DNA of 64,000 bases from LMUY01 sp965276785. GTDB taxonomy: Bacteria > Pseudomonadota > Alphaproteobacteria > Acetobacterales > Acetobacteraceae. The DNA lies in NCBI GenBank assembly GCA_965276785.1, contig OZ255629.1:372001-436000 (forward strand), given 5' to 3'. The position numbers and the translations under genes are program-made. This document shows, piece by piece, positions 42,109 to 51,186 of the stretch (positions within the stretch are counted from its first letter, which is position 1; every line of letters begins with the position of its first letter). Below the pieces are notes generated by a model, which saw only the letters and a program-made list of their open reading frames with translations, was not told the DNA's origin and did no database searches.

Positions 42109-42630
42109 CTATGTGGCTGGGCCGCTGGGTGGCGGCAGGGGGGCAGCCGCGTAGCGCAGCGTCACCTCCGGCCCAGGGCCGCTCACCCGGCGGGTTTGCA
42201 ACGCCGGTTGGCTGCCCGGCTGTTGCCCGAACCAGCCATCGTACAAGCCGGGGAGCAGCGCTGCCAGCCAGTGGCCGGGCGGCGTGCCCAGCGAGCCGAC
42301 ACGCGGCAGGCCGCTATGCACGACCGTCAGCGCCGGGTCGGTCTCGTCCAGTTCCAACTCCACCGTGCCCCAGCCCACCTCGCCTAGCGCGTCATTCATC
42401 TCGATCTGCAGAGCCTCCAGCGTGCTGACGCCGGGCAAGGGCATCAGTTCGGACATGCGGCGGCCCACCCCGCGTAACAGGGCGTCGCGCTCGTCCGGCC
42501 CGGAACGGCTGTCTACCTCCTCGGCCAGCGCGCGCAGGAACAAGCGCCATCGGCCCGTGTCCACCCGCGCCGGGGCGGGGGCGGGGGTATCGAAGGTAAG
42601 CGTCACGGAATGGGTCTCAGCCTGTTTCAT
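42109..42630 (-). CDS. bcsD: Cellulose synthase subunit D
   Basis: This encodes 173 residues from ATG 42630 (MKQAETHSVTLTF); the longer frame upstream is a shadow of bcsC. WRLFLRALAEEVDSRSG, LLRGVGRRMSELMPLPGVSTLEALQIEMNDALGEVGWGTVELEL and GHWLAALLPGLYDGWFGQQ resemble Komagataeibacter BcsD, an octameric periplasmic ring thought to guide glucan chains into ribbons. It is the last gene of the bcs operon, one base after bcsC. Confidence 0.85.
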   Translation of the reverse strand: MKQAETHSVTLTFDTPAPAPARVDTGRWRLFLRALAEEVDSRSGPDERDALLRGVGRRMSELMPLPGVSTLEALQIEMNDALGEVGWGTVELELDETDPALTVVHSGLPRVGSLGTPPGHWLAALLPGLYDGWFGQQPGSQPALQTRRVSGPGPEVTLRYAAAPLPPPSGPAT

Positions 42631-42631
42631 C

Positions 42632-44035
42632 TCACCCTCCGTCCCCGAACACGTAACGAGCGTAGACCATCCCGGTGCCCTCGGTAAAATTGCCAGTACG
42701 ATCGAACCCGGCCTCGGCGCCGACATGCAGGTTTCCCACTGCGCGATAGTCGATGCCGGCATGCGCCCCGCCCGCCGGCCCCGTGCTGTGCGTGCCGGGC
42801 AAGGCAGTGGCCGTTCCCGGACGCAGGCGGGCTTCGGCCAGCAGCGTTTGTTGCAACCCGCTCTGCTCGAACACCGGCGCGCTGGCCTCCCTGAAGCTCT
42901 GCACACCCAGCGACCCGCCGAGGCTGACCTTGAGCTCGGGAGAAACGCTTTGGCGGTAGGTGATCGGGATCAGCCCGGCGACAAAGCTCTGCGGGCTGAA
43001 ATAGCCGCCGCTGCCGAAGCTGAAGTTCTGCAGGTTGCGCCGGTAGGCGGCGTAGGTCAGGTCGAGCCCGGCGCGAAGCTCCTGGCCGCCGCTGCGCCAG
43101 ATCGCGATGCTGAACCCGGCGCCCGCATCCGCCTGCGTGTTGTCGCGCACGTTCTGGCCGGTAAGCAGGCCGCCGCCCGCACCTAGAGTGTAGGTTAGGC
43201 TGCCCGCCGATCCTTCGAGCTGCACATGCCCGTGGTCGCGCGTGACGCTGCCCCAACTCGCTCCCGTGCGGGGATCCCGCTCGCCGCTGTAGGAGAGCAG
43301 GCTGTCGGTGACGGCGCGGCGGTCCAGCGTGGCGCGCAGGGTAAGGCCGGGGGCCAGTTCCGGCGCAAATTCGACGCCGCCAACCGCATTGATGCCTTGG
43401 AAGCCGAGCGGCGTGGCGCCGAAATCGGCCGTGGCGAACCGGTCGCTGAAGCCGAGGTCCAGGCCGACGCCGGTGGCGCTGGCCTGCCCCTGGCGCAGCG
43501 CGCTCCTCGGGGCGGCCAGCGGGTTGGTGCCGAAATCGGCCGCGTTGGCGGTGGAGCGAGCGCTGCCGAGGTATTCTGGCGTCACCGCCAGTTGCAGCCG
43601 GCCATATCCGGCCAGGGCATAGCTCGCTTGCAGCGGGGCCGTCAGGTCATACAGTGAGGGCAGGCCGTTCGGTTCGGAGCGGCCGCGCAAAGCCAGGGAT
43701 GCCTCTACGCGGGGGGCGTCGTCGGTTGAGGCCTGGTCGATGCCGCGCTCGATCTCGGCCATCACCAGGTCGAGTGGTGGCTTTGCGCGCACCTCGCCGT
43801 TCAGCGTAGGAAGACCGACCGGCTGGCCGGGTTGCGCGACGGTTGGCGGCGGGCTGGAGGCTGCGCCGTCTTGCACTGACGCCACGGCGCGCGTGCCCGG
43901 CGGCAGAGACACCGATGGCGGGTCGAGCAGCGTGTCGAGCGCCGCAATTGGCCGCGGCGGCGGGGTTTGCGCCGCCGTTGGCAGCGCTAGCCCGGCGAGC
44001 GCAGAAGCCAATAGCCCGATGCGCGATCGCGTCAC
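42632..44035 (-). CDS. bcsC: BcsC-type outer-membrane cellulose export barrel lacking the TPR region
   Basis: This encodes 467 residues from a GTG at 44035, whose GTGA overlaps the bcsAB stop. A signal peptide (SRIGLLASALAGLALPTAAQ) is followed by a short Pro/Ala linker and then directly by the BcsC C-terminal barrel domain: LDRRAVTDSLLSYSGERDP, GASWGSVTRDHGHVQL, LTGQNVRDN and a C-terminal Tyr-containing strand, MVYARYVFGDGG. Usual BcsC is about 1,200-1,300 residues with many TPR repeats in front of the barrel. Here fewer than 100 residues precede it, so the periplasmic scaffold is missing. No frameshift is needed to read it. Confidence 0.85.
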   Translation of the reverse strand: MTRSRIGLLASALAGLALPTAAQTPPPRPIAALDTLLDPPSVSLPPGTRAVASVQDGAASSPPPTVAQPGQPVGLPTLNGEVRAKPPLDLVMAEIERGIDQASTDDAPRVEASLALRGRSEPNGLPSLYDLTAPLQASYALAGYGRLQLAVTPEYLGSARSTANAADFGTNPLAAPRSALRQGQASATGVGLDLGFSDRFATADFGATPLGFQGINAVGGVEFAPELAPGLTLRATLDRRAVTDSLLSYSGERDPRTGASWGSVTRDHGHVQLEGSAGSLTYTLGAGGGLLTGQNVRDNTQADAGAGFSIAIWRSGGQELRAGLDLTYAAYRRNLQNFSFGSGGYFSPQSFVAGLIPITYRQSVSPELKVSLGGSLGVQSFREASAPVFEQSGLQQTLLAEARLRPGTATALPGTHSTGPAGGAHAGIDYRAVGNLHVGAEAGFDRTGNFTEGTGMVYARYVFGDGG

Positions 44036-47000
44036 GGCGGGTTGCGTTGGGCCGCGCGGCGGCGCAGCACGGCGAAGCTGCAGCCCGCCAGCAGCAGGCA
44101 GCCGGCCACCATGGCGCCGATGAGCGCGAACGGCTGGTCCCGCAACAGCCAGGAGGGATAGAGCCATAGCGGCAAGCTGCCGACCGCATAGGTGCCGCCG
44201 ACGCGATAGGAGGAGATACGATCCCCCGTCAGCAAGGCGAGATCGCCGGCGATGACCGGCGCCTGGTCTGGGTCGTGAAAGGCGGCGACCAGGCTGTCGA
44301 CCGCCTCCGGGCTGGAGCCGAGCAGAGCGACCAGGCTGGCGTGGCCGTATGGGCTTTGCGCCCCCACCAGGGCGGCCGAGCCGTTGCCCGCCATGGCACT
44401 CAGGGTCGCCACCGCACTGTCCCGCGCGGCCCGCTCCGGGTCGCCGAACAGCCGCGCCACGCTGGCCAGCGCGCTCGGCAGGCTCACCTGCAGGCGGCCG
44501 CCCGCCACCTGATAGGGCGAGCGGGCCAGCAGGCTTGCCGCGGGACCGAGATGGTCCAGGGCTGCGATCAGCAGCAGGTTGCGGCTTGCGACCTGCTCGA
44601 CGGTCTCGGGCCGGGTCACGGCCAGGCGGATCACCGGGTAGCCGGTGAGCGCTCCGAAGCGGCCCATCAGGTCCAGAAAGGCGCTGGTCTCGCCGGGGCT
44701 GGGTTGCGCCGGTAGCACGGCGGCGGTGTCGGCCAGGTCGGCCAGCCGGGTGAAAGGGAAGCCGGAGCTGGTGAAGTAGGCCAGGTTGGGCAACTCGGCG
44801 AACCGGTAGGCGCCGCTGAGATCAATCGTGCTGTCGGGGTCGACCGCCTCGTGCATGTCCTCCGGGATGGCTTTGCAGCCGCCGCGATGCAGCGGGCGGG
44901 TGTCGAAGGTGAATTGGAGGTCGTCCTGACCGGACACGTCATAGGCCGGGATATCGACACGTGTGGCCGGGGTGGCCGAGCCGGAGCCAAAAAGCTGAGC
45001 CAGCCAGGAGGAGCCGCCGGCGCGCTGCGCGTTCAGCGGCAAGCTGGCGAGAAACAGGTTGTCGATGCCGACGTCGAGCCGTGAGGCTGCCAGGTCCGCG
45101 GCGGGGCCGGGCGGCGCGCGAACGTGCAGCCGCAGGGGAACGGTGCGGTCTCGCCAGCGGTATAGGTCGGGCGCGGTCCGGACCGGCACGTGGATGGTGG
45201 CGGCGGCATAGCCAGTCCCCTGTAGAACGGTGGCGTCGACCAGCTCGCCCAATTTTACCGGCCGGTCGGTGGGCAGCCAGGCGGGCGCGTCGTACGGCAG
45301 GCGGTAGGGGGCGTCTGGCATGCCGACGGTGGCCACGCTGCCGGCAAGCAGGCGGCTGCCGAGGCTGAGGGCGGTGGCGGCGGTGACCGCTTCGGCGCCG
45401 CTGCGGCCGCCCACCAGCAGCAAGGAGGCGCCGGGATCGTTCGGGTTGGGGATCACCGCCAGGGTGGGGCCGCTCATCGGCGGCAGCGGGATGCCGGCGG
45501 GCCGGTCCAACCCCGTCACCACCAGGATGCCATTGCCTTGCGCCGGCGCCTCGGGCGTGGCGGGAAAGCGGGCGCCGCGGGTCCCCGCGAGTTGGCCGAA
45601 CCAGGACGCGACGATGCCGGCTGCCAGGAGCGAGTCGTTGGAGGGTGTCGCCGGCAAAATCATCGGCAGGGTGGGCGCCGAGGTCTCGTGGGGGTCGAAA
45701 AACGGCAGCGGCAGCCACGCTAAATCCCGCCGCGGCGGCAGGCGCTCCAAAGTGAGGCTAAGCGCCGAGCGGTCGGAGATAGTAGACCATAGCAGCCCGG
45801 AGAGCGGATCGTCGCATTCGGCTGGAGTGCGGCCGCTGAAGCGGATGGTTAGGCGGTTGCTGCCGGTGAAGAACGCCGGGTCGATCGGGAACGCCAGGTT
45901 CTGGAAACGCGGCTGGTCCGGATTGGTGGGGATGGTGCCGACATAATGGTCGTTCAGCGTGATGGTGTCGTTGCTGAACGTGGGGACCATGGCGGGTGAC
46001 ATCGCGCCGGATAGGCTCAGGGTGGCGCCCGTCACCACCTCGTCGCCGCGGATGCCGAATTGCACGCCGCCCAGCTTGTTAGTGCCGCGCAGGGTGAGCG
46101 GCCCGGCGGCGCCGAGCTGGTGTAGGGTGAGCACCAGCGTGCGGGTTCGCCCGGGCGCGGAAGCCGACGGTGTAAAGGAGGCGTGCAGCGTTTGGGCCGG
46201 CGGCTCGGGCCTGGGCAGGCCCGGGGGTGAGGCCATGGCCGGGTGGGGCGGCTGGGCGGTGGCGAGCGAGATCGTCGGGATCACGGCGGGGGGCGGCGGC
46301 ACGCCGAACAGAGTTGGCAGGTTCATGCGCACCGCCGGCTCGCTGCCGCGCGGCGCGGCCTGCGCCACGGGGGGGACGAGCAACACCAGGGCGAGGGCCG
46401 CGGCCCGGCCCGGCCAATGCCGCCGCCGCGGCACCGCCGGATGCAGCGTGGGCGGGGCAGGCGAGCGCTCCGGCGGCCGGAACAAGCCGCCGATGCTTGC
46501 CACCACGTGGACGAGGCTCACCAGCGGGCGGTCCGCCGGATAGGCGTTCCACGCCGTCCAGGCATCGGCGCGGCCGAACACTGCCTCCACCACGGCGGCC
46601 TCGTCGGCGAGGTCTTGCGGCTGGAACTGGGCGAGTACGCTGCCGGCAAACCAACCCTCCAGGCGTGCTGGAATCACCACCGGCTCGCGGCCGACGGCGA
46701 GGGAGAGTTGTGCCATCGTGCCATCCATCACGCCGGCCGGGCGCTCGGCAGCGATGAAGCCGCCGGTCTGCGACAGGTCTCGCGTGACGCCCGCCACCAC
46801 CCGGCCGTCCGGCAGGTGAACCTCCACCGGCATCGAGGCGGGCACGGCGCTGCGATGCCGCGTTTGGCGGGCTTCGCGCCCCACGGCGAGCGCCGCCAGC
46901 ACCGTCAGCAGGCTGAACGAGCCCCAGACCGTGTTCAGCAGCAGGGCCTCGAAGGTGAGCCGTTCCGGCTGGCCGAACGCCATGCCGGCGACGCCGCGCA

Positions 47001-48573
47001 ACACGCCGGCCGCCAGCAAGACGGCAAGGATGAGGTTGGGATACACCGCGGCGAGGTCGAAATAGCCGTTCTCCAGCGCGCCGCCCTTCGGTGTCACGTC
47101 AAACCGAGCTCGCCGAGGCCGGATCAGCGTCGCCACCGTCACCCGCAGCAGGAAGAGGGCGACGACAGTCTCGTAAATCCCGGACCAGAACGAATGCCGG
47201 TGGCGGCCCTGCAGCCGCGACTGGGTCGCTACCGAGTGGAAGAGGTGCGGCAGCGCATAGGACAGGATGGCCAGCGGCGAAGCGGCAATCACGTGCAGGC
47301 CCAGGAGCAGGAAGGCGAGCGGCGCGGTGAGGAACAGCAGGCGGGGCAGGGCAAAGAAGAAATGCCCCATCGCCTGCAGGTAACATAGCCGCTGCGCCAG
47401 GCTGAGGCCGGGGCCAAGCAGCGGGTTGTCGAGGCAGAAGATCTGGATCATCCCGCGCGCCCACCGCGTGCGCTGGGCGATGTGCCGGATAAGCCGTTCG
47501 GGGGCGAGCCCGGCCGCCAGCGGCAGGCGGAGGTAGCAGCTCTGCCAGCCACGACGGTGCAGCTTGAGCATGGTGTGGGCGTCTTCGGTCACGGTCTCCA
47601 CCGCGAAGCCGCCGACCTCGGCCAGGGCTGCGCGGCGCAGCACGGCGCAGGAGCCGCAGAACAAGGCCGCGTTCCAAAAGTCGTTACCGTCCTGCACCAG
47701 GCCATAGAACAGGTTGGCTTCGGCCGGCACGCGGGCGCCGGCGGCGAGGTTGCGCTGGAACGGGTCGGGCGAGTAGCAATGTTGTGCCGTCTGCACGGCG
47801 GCGCAGCGCGGTTCGGCCACCATCCAGCCCATCGTCATCTGCAGGAAGGCGCGGGTGGGAATGTGGTCGCAGTCGAACACGGCGACGAACTCGCCCTCGG
47901 TCTGCTGCAGGGCGTGGTTCAGGTTGCCAGCCTTGGCGTGGCGGCGGCCGGCGCGCGCGATGTAGCCGATGCCGCACGCGCCGGCAAAGGCCTCGAACTC
48001 GGGGCGGTTGCCGTCGTCCAGCAGGGTGATGCGCAGCTTGTCCGGCGGCCAGTCGATGGCCGCCGCGCCCAAGACGGTGGCGCGGACGATGGCGAGGGGT
48101 TCGTTGTAGGTTGGGATGAGCACGTCCACCGTAGGCCAGTGCGCCGGGTCGTCGGGCAGGCGGATGGGCGCGCGGTCCAGCGGCCATAGAGTTTGGAGAT
48201 AACCCAACGCCAGGGTGAGGATGGCGTAGGCTTCGGCCAGAGCGAGCCCGGCGCCGAGCACGAACTCGGTGGCGCTGCTGAAATCCAGCGTGTCGGTCAT
48301 GCGCCAGACGATGTAGCGCAGCGACACTGCCAGGCTCAGCGCCACGAGGAAGCAGGAGACGCGGCGGGTGGAAAGGCGGTTGGCGGCCAGGAAGATGGCG
48401 GCCGAGAGGATGCCGAGCATGGCCTGTTGCCGCGGCTCGAGCGGGACCGAGGCGGCCGCCAGCAGCAAGACGGCGCCAAGCGCGCCGCAAGCCAGGTTGA
48501 GGGCGACCGCTGCCGGGCCATCCCGCGCAACGCCGCCCTGGCGTGCCTGCCCGTATCGTGCTGCGTGAGGCAT
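44032..48573 (-). CDS. bcsAB: Fused cellulose synthase BcsA-BcsB
   Basis: This encodes 1,513 residues from ATG 48573 (MPHAARYGQ); a TTG 12 codons upstream is less likely. The BcsA half has membrane helices and the GT2 motifs LLDDGNRP, DCDHIPT, VTEDAHT and QRTRWARG, plus the FDVTPKGG gating loop. A PilZ domain follows with DLSQTGGF, but the expected R-x-x-x-R appears as RHRSA. The BcsB half starts after a second secretion-like segment (ALALVLLVPPVAQAA) and ends in one membrane helix. It polymerises UDP-glucose into cellulose and extrudes it. Fusion of A and B is known in Komagataeibacter. Confidence 0.93.
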   Translation of the reverse strand: MPHAARYGQARQGGVARDGPAAVALNLACGALGAVLLLAAASVPLEPRQQAMLGILSAAIFLAANRLSTRRVSCFLVALSLAVSLRYIVWRMTDTLDFSSATEFVLGAGLALAEAYAILTLALGYLQTLWPLDRAPIRLPDDPAHWPTVDVLIPTYNEPLAIVRATVLGAAAIDWPPDKLRITLLDDGNRPEFEAFAGACGIGYIARAGRRHAKAGNLNHALQQTEGEFVAVFDCDHIPTRAFLQMTMGWMVAEPRCAAVQTAQHCYSPDPFQRNLAAGARVPAEANLFYGLVQDGNDFWNAALFCGSCAVLRRAALAEVGGFAVETVTEDAHTMLKLHRRGWQSCYLRLPLAAGLAPERLIRHIAQRTRWARGMIQIFCLDNPLLGPGLSLAQRLCYLQAMGHFFFALPRLLFLTAPLAFLLLGLHVIAASPLAILSYALPHLFHSVATQSRLQGRHRHSFWSGIYETVVALFLLRVTVATLIRPRRARFDVTPKGGALENGYFDLAAVYPNLILAVLLAAGVLRGVAGMAFGQPERLTFEALLLNTVWGSFSLLTVLAALAVGREARQTRHRSAVPASMPVEVHLPDGRVVAGVTRDLSQTGGFIAAERPAGVMDGTMAQLSLAVGREPVVIPARLEGWFAGSVLAQFQPQDLADEAAVVEAVFGRADAWTAWNAYPADRPLVSLVHVVASIGGLFRPPERSPAPPTLHPAVPRRRHWPGRAAALALVLLVPPVAQAAPRGSEPAVRMNLPTLFGVPPPPAVIPTISLATAQPPHPAMASPPGLPRPEPPAQTLHASFTPSASAPGRTRTLVLTLHQLGAAGPLTLRGTNKLGGVQFGIRGDEVVTGATLSLSGAMSPAMVPTFSNDTITLNDHYVGTIPTNPDQPRFQNLAFPIDPAFFTGSNRLTIRFSGRTPAECDDPLSGLLWSTISDRSALSLTLERLPPRRDLAWLPLPFFDPHETSAPTLPMILPATPSNDSLLAAGIVASWFGQLAGTRGARFPATPEAPAQGNGILVVTGLDRPAGIPLPPMSGPTLAVIPNPNDPGASLLLVGGRSGAEAVTAATALSLGSRLLAGSVATVGMPDAPYRLPYDAPAWLPTDRPVKLGELVDATVLQGTGYAAATIHVPVRTAPDLYRWRDRTVPLRLHVRAPPGPAADLAASRLDVGIDNLFLASLPLNAQRAGGSSWLAQLFGSGSATPATRVDIPAYDVSGQDDLQFTFDTRPLHRGGCKAIPEDMHEAVDPDSTIDLSGAYRFAELPNLAYFTSSGFPFTRLADLADTAAVLPAQPSPGETSAFLDLMGRFGALTGYPVIRLAVTRPETVEQVASRNLLLIAALDHLGPAASLLARSPYQVAGGRLQVSLPSALASVARLFGDPERAARDSAVATLSAMAGNGSAALVGAQSPYGHASLVALLGSSPEAVDSLVAAFHDPDQAPVIAGDLALLTGDRISSYRVGGTYAVGSLPLWLYPSWLLRDQPFALIGAMVAGCLLLAGCSFAVLRRRAAQRNPP

Positions 48574-48924
48574 GGGGGTGTTTCCAGTCGCGAGCGCCGC
48601 AGGGATCAATAATCCGCGATCTCATAGCCGCGGTGGGTCGCATGCAACTGCGTGTTTGTGTTGGGAAGCAACGGATTTTTGCCTCATCGCGCCAATAGTG
48701 GCTGATCAGCAACACTGCGGCGTCGGTGCAACGGTGGCTTGACGCACAAATGATGATCGGGCAGTGCCGCTTGGATGAGTGGTCTGGATCGCCGGAGATG
48801 GCCCGAGCCTACGTCTGGCCTGATCTGCGCTGCGTAACAGTCGAAACGGCGCACGCAGGCCGACTACTCTGGTGCTGCATCGAAATGCCTCATACGATCG
48901 TCTGCACGTAGTCGGAATGGTACC
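48574..48924. other. 351-base region between divergent bcs operon and hybrid kinase gene
   Basis: It must hold the promoters of the bcs operon (minus) and the kinase gene (plus). It has several short AT patches (AACGGATTTTTGCC, GACGCACAAATGATGATC) but no confident -35/-10 pair, repeat or small gene. A 61-codon frame at 48726-48911 has no recognisable family and I do not call it. Confidence 0.5.
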
Positions 48925-51123
48925 ATGAGCAAACGGTCCCGCGGCGCGGGAAGCATGAACAGGCTCCGAACGCAGCTAACCGACTCCACTCCAAGCGCCA
49001 CGGCGTTGCTGCGTGTGCTGCTCGCCTCCTCGTTGCTGTTGCCGCTGCTGCTGTTCGTGTTCGCGTCCTGGCTAAACTACCGGGCGGCGTTTACCGAGGC
49101 GACCCGGGACTTGCTGCGCACCAGCGAGGTGGCGCGCGAACAGGCCGCCAAGGTGTTCGACAGCGAGAGCCAGGTGATCGACCGGGCCAATGAGCTCATG
49201 CGCGGGCTGGATGCCCGCGGCGTGCGCCAGCAAGAATCGGATTTGCACGATGCGTTCGAACGCATCGTGGTTCACCTGCCGGTGATCCAGAGCGTCCTGG
49301 TGGTCGATGCCGACGGGCATCCGCTGGCCAGTGCGGCCGAATACCCGGTGCCTGAACAGGTCGACGTCAGCGACCGCGACTTCTACCGCGCCATTGTCAA
49401 GCAACATGCCAACACGTTTGTCACCGAGGTGCAGATTGGGGAGGTGAACAAGCTGTTGTTCTTTGGGCTGGCGCGGCCTTGGGTGGGCACGGATGGGCTG
49501 CTTCGCGGCGTGATCGACGTTTCGGTGTCGCCGTCGTCCTTCGAGGAGTTCTATCAGGCGCTGTCGGGAGAGGAGGGGAGCGGCGGCGATGCCAAGCTGC
49601 TCGCGCTGGTGCGGGACGATGGCCAAATCCTGGTGCGCTACCCGCAAGGCCCCGCCCCGTTGCCCCACTTGCCGCCGGAAAAGCGGCTGCTCGCCGCGAT
49701 GCGGACCAATAGCGCATCCGGAGTTTATCGCGACGTCTTGACCTCCCAGCCGTCCGAGTCTCGGATCTTCGCGTATCGTAAGGTGCAGGGCTATCCGGTC
49801 TACGTGGTGGCCGCCCGCACGAGGCGGTCCATCATCCTGGGATGGCGCAACACCATGGTGAGCCACCTGGTGTTCGGCATCCCCGCGACGCTCGCGCTGT
49901 TCGCCGTAGCCCGGACCGCACTCGTGCGGACACGGCGCGAAGGCCGCGCCTTGGCCCGGGCGCGGCACGAGATCGCCCGCCGCAAGACGGCGGAAGCCTC
50001 CCTGCTGCGCTCGCAACGGCTCGAAGCGATCGGGCAGATGACCGGCGGCGTGGCGCATGACTTCAATAACCTGCTCACCGTCATCCTCGGCAGCGCCGAT
50101 ATGCTCGCCCGCCGCCCCAACGACCCGGCGCGGGTGACCCGGGTCGCCGAGCAGATCGCCCTGGCTGCGCGCCGCGGCGGCGAGGTGACGCAGCAGTTGC
50201 TCGCGTTCTCGCGCCGGCAATTGATCAATCCCGAGCTGCTCGACCTCAACGCGCGGCTGCAGGACTTCAAGCCGCTGCTGGACCGCGCGGCGCGGGAAGC
50301 CGTGCGCGTGGAACTCGACCTGGATCCGGGGCTCGGGGTGGTGCGGCTCGACCCGGGGCATTTCGAGGCGGCCATTCTGAACCTGGTCGGCAATGCACGC
50401 GACGCCATGCCGCATGGCGGCCGCGTAGTGATTTCGAGCCGCAATGTCTTGCTCACCACCGCGCAGGGAGATCTGGGTCCGGGCGACTATGTCCGTGTTG
50501 CCGTGACCGATACCGGCAGCGGGATGGACCCCATCACCATGGGCCGCGCCTTCGAGCCGTTCTTCACCACCAAGGAAATCGGTAAGGGCACCGGGCTCGG
50601 GCTGAGCCAGGTCTACGGCTTTGCCAAGCAGGCCGGGGGCGATGCCCGCATCATCTCCGCGCCCGCCGAGGGGACGACGGTGGAGTTGCTGCTGCCCCGC
50701 GCAAGCGAGTCGCCCACCGCTTCCTCGGGGGATGCCGCGGGCAGCTCGGCGAGCCATCGTGGAGACGGCGAGGTGGTGCTGGTGGTGGAGGACGAACCCG
50801 GCGTGCTCGACATGGCGGTCGAGAGCCTGCACGGGCTTGGCTACACCACGATGGCCTATGGCTCGGCGCGCGCCGCCCTGGACCGGCTGCGTTCGCCCGA
50901 CCGGGTTGACTTGCTGTTCTCGGACGTGGTGATGCCGGGGGGCATCAACGGGTTCCAATTGGCGGCCGAGGCGCGGCGGTTGCGGCCGGGGTTGAAAATT
51001 CTGCTCACCTCGGGCTTCACCGGCAGCTATCGTGACGAGGAACTGCGTGACCTGCCGCTGCTGACCAAGCCCTATGACCGCGAGCGGCTCGCCAGCCAGC
51101 TCAGTGCGCTTTTGCAGGACTGA
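48925..51123 (+). CDS. Hybrid sensor histidine kinase with periplasmic Cache-type sensor and receiver domain
   Basis: This encodes 732 residues. Membrane helix at about 28-48, a periplasmic sensor part (about 60-300; VDVSDRDFYRAIVKQHANTFVTEV is typical of dCache), a second helix near 310-330, HisKA with His378 in GGVAHDFNNLLT, HATPase with NARDAMPHGG, DTGSGM and GTGLGLSQVYGF, and a C-terminal receiver domain with Asp667 (LLFSDVVMPGG). Such enzymes sense small organic ligands outside and pass phosphate internally. It is divergent from the bcs operon, so it might influence cellulose synthesis, but this is only positional. Confidence 0.92.
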   Translation: MSKRSRGAGSMNRLRTQLTDSTPSATALLRVLLASSLLLPLLLFVFASWLNYRAAFTEATRDLLRTSEVAREQAAKVFDSESQVIDRANELMRGLDARGVRQQESDLHDAFERIVVHLPVIQSVLVVDADGHPLASAAEYPVPEQVDVSDRDFYRAIVKQHANTFVTEVQIGEVNKLLFFGLARPWVGTDGLLRGVIDVSVSPSSFEEFYQALSGEEGSGGDAKLLALVRDDGQILVRYPQGPAPLPHLPPEKRLLAAMRTNSASGVYRDVLTSQPSESRIFAYRKVQGYPVYVVAARTRRSIILGWRNTMVSHLVFGIPATLALFAVARTALVRTRREGRALARARHEIARRKTAEASLLRSQRLEAIGQMTGGVAHDFNNLLTVILGSADMLARRPNDPARVTRVAEQIALAARRGGEVTQQLLAFSRRQLINPELLDLNARLQDFKPLLDRAAREAVRVELDLDPGLGVVRLDPGHFEAAILNLVGNARDAMPHGGRVVISSRNVLLTTAQGDLGPGDYVRVAVTDTGSGMDPITMGRAFEPFFTTKEIGKGTGLGLSQVYGFAKQAGGDARIISAPAEGTTVELLLPRASESPTASSGDAAGSSASHRGDGEVVLVVEDEPGVLDMAVESLHGLGYTTMAYGSARAALDRLRSPDRVDLLFSDVVMPGGINGFQLAAEARRLRPGLKILLTSGFTGSYRDEELRDLPLLTKPYDRERLASQLSALLQD

Positions 51124-51186
51124 TCGCGGGCTTGCGGGTGGCCGCGCATTTTTTCAGGAAGTGTTGCCCATGCAAGACCGTCGATA

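Noticed and set aside
48726..48911. A 61-codon frame upstream of the hybrid kinase
   Set aside because: No family resemblance and no ribosome site; it lies in the divergent promoter region.
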